NCBI GenBank assembly: GCA_001579985.1
Contig: LRSR01005490.1
Location: 1 to 64,000 of the forward strand
DNA length: 64,000 nucleotides
Reading direction: 5' to 3'
DNA from: Hypsibius dujardini
Lineage: Eukaryota; Tardigrada; Eutardigrada; Parachela; Hypsibiidae
The notes under the pieces are model-generated. The model saw nothing but the letters and a program-made list of their open reading frames with translations, was not told the origin of the DNA and ran no database searches. Positions 33,718 through 45,547 of this stretch are shown here, one piece after another. The stretch's first letter is position 1; every line of letters starts with the position of its first letter. Made by a program: the position numbers and the translations under genes.

Positions 33718-36300
33718 GGCAGGAATGGCAACAGATGTCAAATTTTACGTTGCAGAAGCAGTTCGTAGGAAACCTAAGAAGGTCTAGGGTTGTTTTAAGA
33801 TTGGCAGCCAGAAAAAACATCGGATGAACGCGAAGAGACACTGAATGCATGACTCGATGACAGCGTTTCCTGCGCCCGGCTAATGATTACTTTCCGATGA
33901 CACTGAGTTTGGAGACCGCGACGCTTAGCCTGGGAAAGTACCGAGATGTTCAGGACAGGGAGTTTGCCTAATTATTAGCACCGTAAAACTGCGTGTGAAA
34001 TTATTAGTTCTCACGTGACTCTTGATCTGCTCAACCGATTGTATCGAATACAAATTGAAGAGATAGGCTATTTATCCAAAATATTTTCACGAAAAATCGC
34101 ATCACGAAATTCTGTCGGGAAGAGACACAAAGTCCGGAATCTGTCATACCACATAAGCACATACAAGTGATTGCATGGGTAATAATATTTAGAAACAGCT
34201 TGGTCGCCACATTGTTCTATCTCAGAATTTATTTTCTTTATATAGTTTTTATCTGCAGGGATGCGCTCGCAAAGTTCAATCATTATGGACAGGTGGCTAA
34301 TTTCAATTACAACATTAAAGGGGAATTAAACATTATTCCTAGAAGCTTCGCGTGTCGAGCGTAATAAATGAAACCCTCGACAAGAACAGTTCCTTAAATA
34401 AATTACAGAAGTGACTGGACGTGCATGGTTGATTAGCTCAGATTTTCTCCAAAAAAACTTGCGGCACATATGCTGTGAATCAATACCTTAGATGAATGGA
34501 ACATTATTATCATAAATGATAGTGGTTCTTAAAGCAGAGGCAACTAGATGATTAATGAAAAAAAAGAAAAGCTACCTGAGGCCCGTATTCTTGTAATGAA
34601 TGTATTCACGTTTCCATATATAAATATATATTTCCATATATATAAATCACAAGTTGTATAAAAGATTTATTTTTCCTTGAATGAGTACATCCTCTACTTT
34701 GAAGACCATTTTTGAGATGTTCGGCCAATTGGCTTAAAATAATTGTTCGAAGGCTTGAGAAAATGCTGATAATTAGGCAAAGTCCCCACACCGAAAGTTA
34801 CTGTACGTCGACCCACCCGTTACATACTACTGTAATTAAAGAATGGGAGTAAACGGCCATGAATGACTGACATGTCACAGGGACTGCAGTAGCCAGCAAC
34901 GTCACGGCCCGAAGGCGTTGACATGTATACACCCCGGACGTGGATGTACACTGTACGAGCACTGTCACTGACAACCTGGATAAATCGTGCCATCTTCCGC
35001 ACTGATGGCTTCTCCGATTTGTCCCGCGCCGATTTTCCCCAATTATTTTCACGTGAATGAATCCGAAGCCACACTGCTTGCAAAGCGTAGGCGGAACTGC
35101 GCTAGAGGCATCAGTTGTAGTTTAACAGGGCGTAGGAAATCAGCATTCGCAGAGGAAAATAGAAGGTTTCTTTGTTTGCCATAGATGAGTCGGCACCGTT
35201 ACGTAATGCGTATACGTAATAATGACTGCGGCATGACACGAGTTTAATTGTCGATTATTAAAAATTTGCGTTCCAACACGCCCGGCTGTTTTCACTCAGG
35301 AACATACCACTACGAATAAACCGAAACAAAATAGAAGAAATTGCGTTTATAGAGTGCTTAGTAATGCTTTTTTTGCTAAAATCGGTGCTTGGCCGTCCGT
35401 TTTTGCCCATATTGCGTTGCATTCAAATACTTGAAATCTGTACCGGGTGCTAGACTCAATCCGGATAAGTTTTAAAATCCATACGCGTGGTCCGTTAATT
35501 TCGTTGCAAGAAGCACTTTGGCGATTTATATGAATTTGTATGAGAATGGAATGGCTCTGCTGTTTGCAATATAGTCCATCGCCGATAACAACCTTTTTCG
35601 AAACACCTGACGCTTTTGGTAATTTTTTTTTCAAGATGTGGCTCCAATAACTCCAATGAATCATGATTCGGCTTCCAAATCAGTGGGGGCGCGCCAACAG
35701 ATTTGGTTCCCTTTTGTTCAGAAATGATTCTCACACTCGATAAATTGACAGAACATTGAACTGGTGATTCAGCCACTCGAATTGGGGGGGGGGTGAAGAT
35801 ACACGCCAGCTGATAGCGAATAGATTGAATTTTTCATTTGCCTTGAATTTCTTTCTCCGCTGGTGCCTGTCATTATTCTACGTTCATATTTACCATTTGA
35901 TATGGCAATAACGTGTACATACACTCAATGCGGGTCCCCTTTTACGCTGTACCGCATGGGATGGACGGCTAGTTCTTTCTCCACTGTATCTGTTCCTTCA
36001 TCTCTTCTAAGCGACGGTTTCGATCATTGTAACTGTGGCATACTTCAGAAATCAATTAACGACATGCATCGGATTGACACCGTTCTGACTCTTGCTCCAT
36101 GTAAAATAACTACGAATGGCATGGTGTGGGATATCATTCACATAATGAGAAAAGAAAAACTGAGAACGCTTTTCACTGCAGTGTTGGTGATGTCATTGGC
36201 TTCTTTGCAGGAAAGCACATTACGTTCCTGTGAACGACAAAAATTCAAGTTTGCTCTTGATTGTTCATATGGATGAGCAAGCACACAAAATTGCAACCAG
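33718..36300. other. Interval without an assigned gene
   Basis: Upstream side of receptor gene 1. Overlapping minus-strand frames at 34798-35083 (one contains MARFIQVVSDSARTVYIHVR) and a plus-strand frame at 35863-36276 were examined; neither has a recognisable domain or splice partner. Confidence 0.35.
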
Positions 36301-36792
36301 GCGCTAGTCTTGTTTAAATATATTTAAATTTATATTTAAAATGCCGAAAATCGGCCTTTTTATTTTAAATAAAATATATTTGTATTTTATTTAAAAGAGA
36401 TAACTGGCATTTATTTATTTATATTTTAAATTTTTTATGCACAGCAAGCCGTCATTGAAATAAGCATTTTATTTAAATATAATGTAGATCTTGTAGCCAA
36501 AAACCACGAAAAGCAACTACCTTGTTCCAAATTAATAGTCATGCTGGAACGAAAGCGACAGCTGTGTTTTGGTTCTTCGATTTTATTATAACTGCCGCTT
36601 CTGCTGAATAAAAAAGTCATGAGCCAAGACGCAGAGTAGACTATTGGTGTCATAAAATATTTAAATTCGGCGTTTTATTTAAATAACATTTTGCCTTTTA
36701 TTTAAATATTGTTTTTATTTAAAAGAAGTTATTTTGCTTTAGTATGTTTTATTTAAATGAATAACTCTTATTTAAATAAGACTACTAGGCGC
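36301..36792. repeat. AT-rich inverted-repeat element with many TTTTATTTAAA motifs
   Basis: The ends are inverted: GCGCTAGTCTTGTTTAAATA on the left and TATTTAAATAAGACTACTAG (then GCGC) on the right. Inside, roughly a dozen TTTTATTTAAA(T) motifs are scattered among unrelated sequence. A MITE-like unit of about 490 bases is the simplest reading. Confidence 0.6.
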
Positions 36793-37142
36793 ATTGTCTG
36801 GAAATTGCGAATGATATCGTAGAACCCCTGTAGAAGACACACTGAAAGTAGTGGCCATCGTTCAAACAGGAATTCTCCTTTTGGCGTTATCGAAATGCAA
36901 CTACTTTTATGTACTTAGCCCCTCAGATGGAAAACTTGGTCCATATTGAACTAGACAAAAATGTACTGGGCTAGTTCTCATGGACCTCACTTTTGGCCAA
37001 AACTAATGTCTAGTAAACTTGTCTAGTTCGGCAAATTAAAGAATTGAGTTATTTCCACGTCACAGAACAACATATTGAAATAACATTTGATTCTGAGATA
37101 TTGAGTGACATAATAAAAATGCAAATAAATTTAGGTCGTTGA

Positions 37143-37770
37143 TGCGCGCCCGGGTTCTTCCGGGTATCGGCTGGGGGTTCGGTATGTTTTCCGGGTTTTA
37201 TGGGTGCCCGGGTTTTTGAATCCAGGTATTTTTGGGGACCCGAGTTTCCTTTTTACTGATTTTAAAAATGCTGCGCAGGTTTTGGATAATACTTGGGTAC
37301 TTCGATAGGGGAAGTATTTTTCTATTTGATTCCGAGAAAGAGGAACGAGAAATTTGACATGCCCTCACGTGAGGAAGACGGCAAACATTTTCCTACTAAA
37401 ATAAATGGCAGACAAACGGGTAACATGAGGGGCTGACAGACAGACAAACGGACAGACAGAGACAGGCAGACAGACAAACTGGCAAAGAAACATGCAGACA
37501 GACAGACATACTGAAAGAGAAACAGGCAAAGAAAAAAGAGAGACAATGCGCAACGAAACAGATACGGACGCAAATACCGGGCTTCATTTTTCGTAGCCCT
37601 GGACGTTGGCATACGAACACTTATACTCGTAACCCTGCTGTTTAAAATTAAATACAAAACTGTTACATAAAAACCCGGGCCCCAGAAAAAGTCGGATTGG
37701 AAAACCCGGTCGCCCAGAAAATATACCTGGGCCCTCAGCCGATACCCGGAAAAACCCAGGCGCCCAGTCA
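37143..37770. repeat. Foldback element with CCGGGT-rich ends enclosing a (GACA)n array
   Basis: Left terminal sequence (GCGCCCGGGTTCTTCCGGGT, then ATCGGCTG) is mirrored at the right end (CAGCCGATACCCGGAAAAAC, then CCAGGCGCCC). The arms are 100 bases or more and imperfect. The centre holds an imperfect GACA array at 37436-37535. Its GC-rich ends stand out from the AT-rich surroundings. Confidence 0.8.
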
Positions 37771-40037
37771 TAATGATAAATTTAACTGAGTCCATCTGAA
37801 TTGGTTTCCAGTGACAGTAAATTCGAATTCGACAAGCGGTCGAAAAATTACCACGAAATTTGGTCAACCAAACATGCAAATCAATTTATCAAATTCGAAA
37901 TAAAGCCAGTGTTGCCTCCCCATTTGACACTTACTCAAAATATTTGATTCCGATTTGAAGGCAAACACTTCGGGAATATCTTAGTGTCAAAGGAATGTTT
38001 TGTAATAAACTGTACCACAAGGAATGTTCTCTGCGACCAGGAAATATTGTTCAGAAAACTAATGTAGTTAGTGGGTGTCAATGGTAAACAGTGCTTCAAT
38101 TGTGCGATCGGGCATGACTGGCACACTTGGAGATGCATTATAGCTACTACTTTCCGAGTGTCTTGTACTGGCGTAGACGTGATTGCTCCCTGCGAAGCGG
38201 TACTTCAGTTTTATTTTGAAATGAATTTGTAATCTTTTTGCCGTACCAGAAATCCGTCAGGAACCGAATGAAATTGGACCGAAATTTGTCTACAAACACC
38301 AAATGTCGACCATCTTCACGCAACCTAAATTTCTCGAAATTGAATAAATTATTTCATTCTTTTTCGGTGTCTCCGATAAGATTAAAATTCTCATAATTAA
38401 GATAAGAGCTCAAACGTAAAATAGTTACAACTGCATTCCACAGAACAGAAATCTCGTGTCTCTGAGTCTGCATTCCTGGACAAAAGTGTCCGGGGGAGGG
38501 ACCGTCCTAATTGGTTGCAAGAGTTTGTCTCGTTTATTCAAAAGGGCTATTGCAGGCCGAAGAGTGTGGAGCAAAGCAAGCAACTTATCCAAACCAAGTT
38601 TTGGGAAAGTCAGAAACAGGATGGGGACGTTGAAACTGTAGATAAAATACCGGGTAGAAACTTAGTTTTCGGAAAATGTTTACCAAGCTGATCCACTGAC
38701 CCGATTATCTGAAAATCATGATTGTGCTAACCTGAAAATACTCTCAGTACGGGAAAATCGATTCATTGGAATAATCTGCAACACTTTTCAGCCAACAATT
38801 CGATTCTGACTCGATAGGCGTCAACAGAAATAGTTTTTGTTGAATGAGAACGGAGCTATCCGTCACTTCTTGAACATAACCGTAGTCTAATGGGTGTATT
38901 TCAAAATGACGCATAATTCCGACATCTCTCCTAACACAGTCGTGCTGATTATGATCCACTCAAAATTGAATTTGGACTGGAAGGGTCGAAAGAACGTTAT
39001 ACATTTTTTCTTTAAATTTGGTAATTTTACAGCAAAAATCGGCGACCATTGGTTCTTTCTGTATTCTGGCAACTTCGGCAATCTTCCAAAAGAAACTTTT
39101 GCAGTTTTGCTGACGAAATAAATTCCAAATATCATCAATATTACAAAAAAATGTAAGACAGAAATTTGAAGCCACTCTGAGATCCCGTTCAAGAAACCTG
39201 AAATAAGTGTTATTTTAACTAACGCAGGAATTGCAATAGAAAATTTTCCAATTGCAGACATTGCTAATTCATATTTCACTAGACCCTCAATAACAATATA
39301 AATGTTCCAGTACAAACACCGTGTTTTTGGCGAACAGAAATTATCATGGCCAGCGAGACTTTCATTGCCGAGATTCTACAAAAAAAATGCACAATATGTG
39401 GGAAATAAAGTTCAGAGAACTTCTCTGGAACTCTCTTTTCAATTTAGCGATTTTGTCAATTTGGGAACTTCCCATTTAAAAGTTCAAACTTGAGGTACGC
39501 ATTACACACGAAAACTTAAAAACTACGAAAGCTTTTCCTGAAGTTTTATGTACCACAACACGTGTATTGAGGTGGATTAAACTTAAAACTCGATGATTTC
39601 TCTTTTCACAGATCACGCCTGGTTGTGACTTTGCTTTTTCAAGAAGCTGAAAGTTAAGTCAAGTCAAAGGTTTGCTCAAACCCAATCGGCGAGTAAGCGT
39701 ACCGAGTTGCATAAGTATAATGTACCACCTTCACATTTGCAGGATGTGAAGAAGCTGACACCCGAAATTGATTCATTCCGAAAATTCACTCCATCTCTGA
39801 AATTCATTCCGGAACGCCCGAACATCCAGGTCTGCCGCTATTTAAAGAAAACATCTTGATTCTGAGCTTGTTTGAGTTGATGAAAAATTTTGAAATTGGG
39901 GACTGTTTCCTAATGTTTAAGGTTTAAATTCTAACAATAGCAATAATTCTTTAAATTTAAAACTTGAAAACAAATTCAGATGAGGGCTTCCTAGAATGGT
40001 ATGAATTTGACATTATACCATGCCTGACTGTGAGATA
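37771..40037. other. Interval without an assigned gene
   Basis: Only short, overlapping open frames on both strands (for example 38887-39315 minus). No domain, signal peptide or splice context supports a gene. Confidence 0.4.
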
Positions 40038-41378
40038 CAAGGGCCCCTGAATAAGTAATGTCACCTGATTATTCAAAAAAAACAGCGTCGAAATTTAACT
40101 TTTACGGTACCGTCTTTCAAAGTAATCCTCAAACTTGATGCATTTTTTGCATCGAAGAATCCAACTACGGAAGACGTCCAGAAAACCATTCTTAAAGAGC
40201 TCGCGGAGGGGCCCTGTACTGCGCCGTCAAGTTTTTTTTTCGTTTCAAATCTCCGCCCCCAGAAAGTCTCTTTAAGTATGGGAAATAAAAAAAATCGCAG
40301 GACAACAGATTAGGAGAATAGGTTGGGTGTGACAAAATTTGTCTTCAATTTGTTTTCGGCTAGAAATGCAGTGGTCAAGTCGGACTTGTGAATTGAGGCG
40401 TCATCGTGCTTGAGACCCCGCAGGCCAATCTTCCCCCTCCTCTTGCTCAGCTTGGTTACGAATTTCTTCAGGCAGTTTTTACGTAGAAAGTAGAGTTAAT
40501 GGTGCGTCTTTCCTGTGTTGGAATCAGTCTCGAACAGAAAACAATGCCTAAGTAATCGAAAAAAAAATGATGTACATGATCTTCTTCGTGCTCCTTCCAC
40601 GACGCACTTTGGTTGCTAGAGGCTCTTCTTTTTTCATTCACCGCATCGATTGCCGCTTTGTCAGAAGATCAAAATAAAAAGCCCACATTTCATTCCCAGG
40701 GAAAATCTCTTTGAGACGCTTTCCATTCTCTCCGCCATACCTGCTAACCATCGTCTGAGCGAATTCCAAACGGCTTCGTTTTTGGTTCTCAGTGAGTGAG
40801 TGCAGAACCCAACGGGAAGACACCTTTTTCAGTCTCACCTTCTGCTTCAAAATGAGATGGCACTGCGGTAAACTGATGGAGAATTGGTGCTCTATCTCAG
40901 CATATGAAGAATGAGGATAGAGATTAACGAATTCAACTACGGCGGAAACTGATTCAGGAGTGATCACAGAAGCGTGTCTTCCATTTTGATGCAAATCTTC
41001 CAGGACGTTTCTTCCTTCTCGGTAAGCTTGAGACCAGCGCTGGATGGTCCTCTTAGTTGGCACAGCTTCTCTACCAAATGTTCTTATTAGGCAATCAATG
41101 TATTGCTGGAGTGAGAAACCGGTTTTAAAATCATGAAAGATGGCTGCTCAGAGAGCCAAAAAGCCTTGAGCCATGATGTGTGTAACGAATGAAGTGAACT
41201 GAGTGTAGTGCCCTGCGTCCGAAAATTTCTCTCGCCTCGCCTGTGTCCTGTCGTGGCCTAGACTTTTTAGAAGTAGGTCACCACTCGTTCCTCTACTTAT
41301 CTGCATAAGCAGTAAATTGGCAGCCTCCTCTTTTATTTAAAAAAAATTAAGTGGCATTACTTATTTAGGGGCCCCTTG
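40038..41378 (-). mobile_element. Decayed mariner element
   Basis: Bounded by TA on both sides (40036-40037 and 41379-41380), with inverted ends CAAGGGCCCCTGAATAAGTA (left) and, on the minus strand, CAAGGGGCCCCTAAATAAGT (right). Contains a broken transposase on the minus strand. A typical mariner length of 1.34 kb. Confidence 0.85.
40638..41063 (-). pseudogene. Mariner transposase remnant
   Basis: An open minus-strand stretch of about 140 codons with the mariner order: a helix-turn-helix part (TIQRWSQAYREGR, ITPESVSAVVEFV), then SRWVLHSLTENQK and a catalytic-region segment. The usual GDE with the first catalytic Asp is GNE here (FPGNEMWAFYFD), so the enzyme is dead. The rest continues below 40638 in broken frames (for example VTPNLFS near 40330). 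No intact open frame remains. Confidence 0.85.
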
Positions 41379-41380
41379 TA

Positions 41381-42342
41381 TCTAAGTTAAATTTTTAAAA
41401 AAATACGGTTCAATTCAATAAGACCCATCGTTCGAGTGAGCGCACTGCCACTGCAAGGAGTGTTACGGTCAGTGGCGAATGAAAAAAAGGGTGGGCGGTG
41501 TGAATTTTGTTAGAAATGATTAGTACGTCACGATCGTTGAATTTAGCAAGAAAAGAAGCGGTTCATTGAAACATTGAATTGGCATTTTTTTGAAAACCAA
41601 AGTTACTAAAAATATTCGCTCCAAGCAATTAATTGTGGGAGAAACAACATTTCTCTGAGAGAAAAGAAAGCGTGCCCAGATGAGTCGCCTGCTGACCATT
41701 AACCAATGTTCGTGTGAAGTCTAATGGGCAAATGCTGAATTGGCAACCGTCGGCGTTGTGCACGGCAAAAGTCGAGGTAAGTCTTACAATTCTCAGGATT
41801 CACTTGTCCACATGTTCTCGTTCGTTTAAATCCGTTTGAAAATAAAACGTCGGTTGTGTTTTTATGATCAGACAGAAGAATTCAATTTGTTGGGATGCTG
41901 GTTATGGTTTAGTACTTCGGCGGATAATGTTATACAGCCTAAAAAACCATTAGATGTTGTTTCCACATTTGGTGTTATGAATTAAGTTGAAAGTAAAGAT
42001 TTATTTGAGGTCGACCTGCTGATACGGTGCGAAATTTGACAGAGTACCGCCACATGCATTTTGATTCTTACGGGGATTTTGTTTTCCAAGATGCAAAAAA
42101 GCGGATTCGCCACCCGGTTTCTTGGGACAGGTTGTCATGACTTTCAATTGTCGGCTGAAATAAAGAGTTATTCGCCGCTTCGTTGAACCTCAAGTTTCGG
42201 TTCGCTAGCATGGTCTTGGGCTCTCTAACATGAGCTTCTATTCTTTAAAATTGTTTTTACAGGTTTTCGAATTAAAGCAACAACATTTTGTACGTTGAAA
42301 AAAGCCTGAAAAACTGGAATTATTCTTCGAATAAATTCAACA
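41381..42342. other. Interval between the two mariner elements
   Basis: No coding exon or RNA could be supported; AT-rich intergenic sequence. Confidence 0.4.
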
Positions 42343-42344
42343 TA

Positions 42345-43638
42345 CAGAGGATGAACCACTTGATGGTACTCAGTTTTTAATAAATTCCCGCGTGCACAAT
42401 TTCACTTCGAATTTTTCAAAACATGCTCGATTTGAAGCCCCTGCCTCTCTAGCATAAGTTTAACACGTTTCGGCCAAGATCGTAAAGCGTTATTAATTTT
42501 ACTTTGGTCCAAATTCGACCACACCTGTCGCATAACCCGTTTCAAACCTGCCACTGTAGTGGCAGCGTGGTCAAACAACTTCCACTTAAACAGACCATTC
42601 ACACAAAAATCCATGGGGGCCAGGTCAGGGCTATTACCCATCCAGTGCTCTTTCGGAATGAACTTGATTCCGGAATTTCGAAGCCATTCTTGTGTGATTC
42701 TGGAAGAGTGCGCTGGAGCACTGTCATGGTGGAAGACGACCTTGTTGATAAGCTCTCCCGGAAATAGTTTCCGAATGTCGTTCTTGAAAAGCGGCTTCAA
42801 AACATGTTGGATGTAGTACTCACTGTTGATTTTCGCTCCGGGTTTGACGAAGCGGATCGCAGTTTTTCCACGGGAGCAAACGCCGGCCACAAACATGATG
42901 CCCTTGGGGTGAGATTCCTTCCAGAATTTGGTCCAACTTTCCGGACTCCGTTCTCCCCGAAACTCGTAGTAAATCTTTCGGATCCCGTTAACGTCAGTCA
43001 GATAAACCCAGGCCTCATCAATGGTGATAACATTTTTCCACTTCCGGCAGTTGATATAGCGCAGGAACCTCGGGCCTCGGTCCAGTCGTTGTTTAGCCTG
43101 CTTATTCGATAGGGCATGAACACGGCACTTTTTCCGCACCTTCCCCTCCAAATCCTGGTTAATGACGCGAGCAATAGTTGTAGCCGACACACCGTACTTC
43201 AAGGATAACGCAGAACGGGTCAGCGGATTCGGTCCTGAGAGGTCCTTTTCAATGGCAGCCACAAGACCAGGAGTTCGGAGTTTCGGGGAGCCACGGGGTT
43301 TCACCGACGACGGTGCAGTATCACTTCCGGATTCCTTGTTGATATTTTTTCTGATGAGATTAGATACTGCTTTTTGAGAAACAATGATATTCTTGACCTT
43401 CAATGCTTCCACAATTTGTCTGGATGAATATTTCAAACTGACCAATGTCAAAATAGACTCCCTCAGACCCAAATCTAGTTTGCGACCCATCTTTGCATCC
43501 AAATGAGACAAGAAATTTATCACACATGTGAAATTGAGTGGAGCACGTGTTGGGTTTATGAGATTGGAAAATCAGATAAGGCGCCTCGTACAGGTGTGAA
43601 TATGAGTCACTGAGTACCATCAAGTGGTTCATCCTCTG
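42345..43638 (-). mobile_element. Intact mariner transposon (DD37D, maT-like)
   Basis: 1294 bases flanked by TA on both sides (42343-42344 and 43639-43640). The terminal inverted repeats are 30 bases and identical (they begin CAGAGGATGAACCACTTGAT). One uninterrupted transposase gene lies between them. Perfect ends and an open frame indicate very recent insertion. Confidence 0.96.
42402..43490 (-). CDS. Mariner transposase, DD37D (362 aa)
   Basis: Single-exon cut-and-paste transposase inserting at TA. The first in-frame ATG (43490) gives MGRKLDLGLRESILTLV. An N-terminal helix-turn-helix DNA-binding region (about 1-125, including YSSRQIVEAL and GVSATTIARVI) precedes the catalytic core. D158 lies in ITIDEAWVYL, D256 in FHHDSAPAH and D294 in SPDLAPMDF. 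There are 37 residues between the last two, the DD37D spacing of the maT group rather than the DD34D of classical mariners. The family length of about 350 residues is matched and no stop or shift is seen, so the enzyme is probably active. Confidence 0.96.
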   Translation of the reverse strand: MGRKLDLGLRESILTLVSLKYSSRQIVEALKVKNIIVSQKAVSNLIRKNINKESGSDTAPSSVKPRGSPKLRTPGLVAAIEKDLSGPNPLTRSALSLKYGVSATTIARVINQDLEGKVRKKCRVHALSNKQAKQRLDRGPRFLRYINCRKWKNVITIDEAWVYLTDVNGIRKIYYEFRGERSPESWTKFWKESHPKGIMFVAGVCSRGKTAIRFVKPGAKINSEYYIQHVLKPLFKNDIRKLFPGELINKVVFHHDSAPAHSSRITQEWLRNSGIKFIPKEHWMGNSPDLAPMDFCVNGLFKWKLFDHAATTVAGLKRVMRQVWSNLDQSKINNALRSWPKRVKLMLERQGLQIEHVLKNSK

Positions 43639-43640
43639 TA

Positions 43641-45278
43641 GACCACGTTTCAAATCTTTTCAGTCAGTAAATGGGTGTTCGCTGTTTTCAAATTTGAAAA
43701 CAATGCCTCGAATTTCTATTTAATTCGAGTGATTAGGGATTGGTGAAGCTGGGTTTGGATGAAGAGGACGTCGCCGTGTTGACAATCCTACGTCGTTAAT
43801 CGTAAACGGGTTAAGATATTTCACCCACTCAATCGTCTTCGCGTGGAAAGAAAAATGTCCGCCAATTCTTTTCTGACGAAAGAGGTAAAGCGCACTCCCT
43901 CCACGGCCAGGGTCTCAAAGGGGGGCACGAAATACGCAAGCCTTCAAGCCCTAACCATAGATGACTGAGAATAATTTTTCTCAAAACGGGGTTCGGTTTC
44001 GTAATCTTCAGATGCAACCGAGAAGAACATGATAGATACAGATACATATCTAAAAATGGAATAATGAAAGTTCTAGATGGGACAGACTAGTTAAAAGTCA
44101 GAAGACGGACACGAGACAACCGAACTCCATCCCATTCCAAAATTAAGTTTTTTATAAAGCTTAAAAAGTATGTTTGTGACTGTATTTTCATTCCCGAAAC
44201 GCTGGAAAACTTAAGCTGCCAATTTGGGTACCTAACGAAAATGTAAAAAATTTAGTTAATCTGTCGAAATGTGTTGATCAGATTTGTAAAACGAATGAAA
44301 GCAAGAAAGTAGGAAGTCTTATTGACGTCAAGTGGCTCTTTGGAGTTTTCTGGAGTCTTGAGTATCTGAGTGGGCATGTTTATCACCATTCGTTGAGCAA
44401 AATCTAACGTTGATACGGCATTCTTATTCGACGTTTTTGCAGATTAATTTGCAGTTTGACATGTGCCAAATGAGTTGAAGACCAGTAAAAACACAAAATT
44501 GAACTCCTCTGTGGTTTCCTCAATTGTTTCTAATGATATTTTTGGGTAACCTTTGCAATTACAGAGAATAATCATCTCCAGCATCTGGCATTTAAGCAGG
44601 TTGGTGTGCAGGTTAGGATGCTCACCTTGCTCTCCTAGGGCATGTTAACTTTTTGAATGACGCCTTAAGATATACGTTTTCACGTTTATCTTGATTCGAT
44701 GGTCAAATGGGCGAAGTCCGGTGGTAGAAATTTGGAAAAAACGCAGATTTTATGACTGTAAAATGTATGTCTGTTTTCATGAAAAAGGCAATACTGAATT
44801 GTACTGCCAAAAAGTCGATAAAAATGACATAGAATTTATGTCCTTTTTCATAGATGAAAACATATTTTGGAAAGGGGCTAAACCTGGAAAAGTCGTTTAA
44901 TCTGATTTCGTGAGGTCGCGTCACGAAACATTCACGTTAAAAGATTGGCAGGAAGCTTTAGGTTACCAGCCTCCAGAAACGTGACATATTGTTCGGGCGA
45001 GCACGTGACTTGAGCACTCTGGAAATTTTCGAAAAAAACCCTCCGGCTAAACCACTTCCTTTAATGGGCATCAGGACATTCACCGCGTTTTATTTGAGAG
45101 CATAAAAGCTTATAGTGCGCTTGATATAGTTGTTTACCATTTTCATCCTGGAGCTCGGTGCGTCTGGTCCATCTGATTTACACAATGCCGCACGCATTTG
45201 TCTTCCTGAATCGGATATGAAATGACGTAAAATGTGTACTGTCCCACACAGACACGTATACGGAAACGGTAATTGTGT
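43641..45278. other. Interval without an assigned gene
   Basis: No supported coding exon. Repeated acidic/AT-rich open frames near 44691-44924 on both strands are likely chance. The right end leads into the tandem duplication before receptor gene 2. Confidence 0.4.
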
Positions 45279-45406
45279 GGGGGCATCACTTACCGAGAAA
45301 CATCCCTTTAAATTTCATCACGGTAAAACTGCTCCTCTTCCTGGGGGCATCACTGACCGGGAAACGTGCCTTTTAATTTCATCACGGTAAAGCTGCTCCT
45401 CTTCCT
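45279..45406. repeat. Direct tandem duplication (about 64 bases, two copies) upstream of receptor gene 2
   Basis: Two adjacent copies, 45279-45342 and 45343-45406, both containing GGGGCATCACT and TTTCATCACGGTAAA and ending GCTGCTCCTCTTCCTG or close to it. They differ at only a few positions. They lie about 140 bases before the receptor 2 start codon, within its likely promoter or leader. Confidence 0.85.
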
Positions 45407-45547
45407 GCCGTGTTCTATTTTTATGATGACGCCGGGTTATTAAGGACGCGCTTCACTGCCTATTTAAACTGCTTAAGCTACACTGACGCGTCTATTGTAA
45501 ATTCAACTGCATTGGTAGACGGAAAACTGAGGCATTTTTTGGCAAAA

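Noticed and set aside
35863-36276. A 137-codon plus-strand frame
   Set aside because: No ATG at its start, no recognisable domain, and no partner exon.
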